Origin: Cyclobacteriaceae bacterium
GTDB lineage: Bacteria; Bacteroidota; Bacteroidia; Cytophagales; Cyclobacteriaceae
Direction of reading: 5' to 3'
Length of the DNA: 5,253 nt
NCBI GenBank assembly: GCA_025455445.1
Contig: JALOMN010000154.1
Span: 1-5,253 of the forward strand
The notes under the pieces: generated by a model
Database searches by the model: none
What the model was told of the DNA's origin: nothing
What the model saw: only the letters and a program-made list of their open reading frames with translations
Shown: positions 4,921 to 5,253 of the stretch, piece after piece
How positions within the stretch are numbered: position 1 is the first letter of the stretch
How the letters are laid out: each line of letters opens with the position of its first letter
Translations under genes and position numbers: made by a program

Positions 4921-4961
4921 TTTCTGATTCGATCATCCGATAAAACCATGATAATCTGAAA
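4921..4961. repeat. imperfect inverted repeat upstream of groES-like gene
   Basis: TTTCTGATT-CG-ATCAT (4921-4936) pairs with ATGAT-AATCTGAAA (4948-4961): 13 base pairs in three blocks, with one T-T mismatch and a two-base CG bulge, around an 11-nt loop. It fills most of the 51-nt gap between the upstream stop and the GroES-like ATG. No T run follows on the minus strand, so it is a possible mRNA hairpin or an operator (heat-shock type control is conceivable). It does not match the CIRCE repeat as I know it (TTAGCACTC...GAGTGCTAA). Confidence 0.45.
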
Positions 4962-4965
4962 TTGT

Positions 4966-5253
4966 TTACTTCTTACGGGTGGCCTTAAAAGGAAAACTCA
5001 TGCCGCCAGCCGACATGTCGCCTACCATTTCATCGCCATTCATCACGGCATCAAACAATACGCTGGTACCTGAATAGTAAAGCTCACCATTCACTTTTTT
5101 TGTTTCCGGATTCCAGGTGAATTTTTCAATAGGCAACTCATTACCTCCCGCATTTAACTTCACTGCGTAGGCATTATTTTGATTAACAATATTTAATACG
5201 CCTGTAAAATCTCCTTCTGGTGTGCCGGTAATGGAATAATCCCAATCACCTGC
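4966..5253 (-). CDS. C-terminal beta-rich domain of a larger protein (5' end outside window)
   Basis: The minus-strand frame is open from the right edge and encodes at least 95 C-terminal residues ending KATRKK. It starts AGDWDYSITGTPEGDFTGVLNIV and continues through strands YAVKLNAGGNELPIEKFTWNPETKKVNGELYYSG to DGEMVGD-like NGDEMVGDMSAGGMSFPFKATRK. This repeating pattern (GxWxY, GxFTGxLxI, NGDEMxGxMSxGGxSFPFxATR) is a small beta-barrel tail. I recall it at the C-terminus of Bacteroidota amidohydrolases and other secreted enzymes, where it appears as 'G.W.Y...TP.G...G.L'. The catalytic part is outside the window, so the enzyme cannot be named. A GTG at 5163 could be read as a start, but the coding character clearly continues upstream of it. 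It lies 51 nt before the GroES-like gene on the same strand. Confidence 0.75.
   Translation of the reverse strand, partial: AGDWDYSITGTPEGDFTGVLNIVNQNNAYAVKLNAGGNELPIEKFTWNPETKKVNGELYYSGTSVLFDAVMNGDEMVGDMSAGGMSFPFKATRKK

Noticed and set aside
4463..4959. Plus-strand ORFs of 91 and 110 residues opposite the GroES-like gene
   Set aside because: They are antisense shadows; the minus-strand frame has clear GroES motifs.
4921..4961. CIRCE heat-shock operator before the GroES-like gene
   Set aside because: An inverted repeat is present but its arms (TTTCTGATT/AATCTGAAA) do not match the CIRCE consensus arms.
1..5253. Mobile element, CRISPR array, tRNA or phage system
   Set aside because: No transposase, regularly spaced repeats, cloverleaf-like sequence or phage protein was seen on either strand.

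Overview
The window looks like chromosomal DNA of a Bacteroidota bacterium, probably of the Cytophagales type. The base composition is AT-rich and start regions are A-rich without strong Shine-Dalgarno sequences. Several protein families are typical of that phylum: a C-terminally AraC-like regulator of Bacteroidota style, a lipocalin-like lipoprotein, a secreted YHS protein pair with DoxX, and a GldL-like 'LKILH' membrane segment. This assignment is inference from protein style; no rRNA or other marker is present.

Layout. Positions 1-894 (+) hold one open frame, open at the left edge. Its first ~110 residues read like the extracytoplasmic CHASE2 sensor domain, and its last ~180 are a complete AlkB-type 2-oxoglutarate/Fe(II) DNA-repair dioxygenase core. 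Positions 1006-1854 (+) encode an AraC-family regulator. Positions 1931-3240 (+) are a tight three-gene operon: two tandem exported YHS-domain paralogues overlapping by 4 nt, then a small DoxX-family membrane protein 6 nt later. Positions 3445-3849 (+) encode a lipocalin-like lipoprotein, followed by the strongest intrinsic terminator of the window (3907-3943). Positions 4118-4279 (+) encode an unrecorded-size 53-residue membrane protein. It converges on, and overlaps by 8 nt, a minus-strand group running leftward from the right edge: the C-terminal tail of an unidentified (possibly amidohydrolase-linked) protein (5253-4966), a GroES-like co-chaperonin with an insertion (4914-4534), and a 68-residue conserved-looking small protein (4478-4272). 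Hairpins sit in both intercistronic gaps of that group.

How they may work together. The AraC regulator directly precedes the YHS-YHS-DoxX operon on the same strand and is the obvious candidate for its control. The operon would place two secreted or periplasmic YHS proteins beside a four-helix inner-membrane DoxX protein, suggesting one envelope-located redox or metal-related unit of unknown function. No insertion sequence, tRNA, CRISPR array or phage gene is seen. The most unusual observation is the in-frame CHASE2-AlkB junction, which falls exactly where both families carry a similar 'NYxG' motif. It could be a real recombination event or an assembly chimera.
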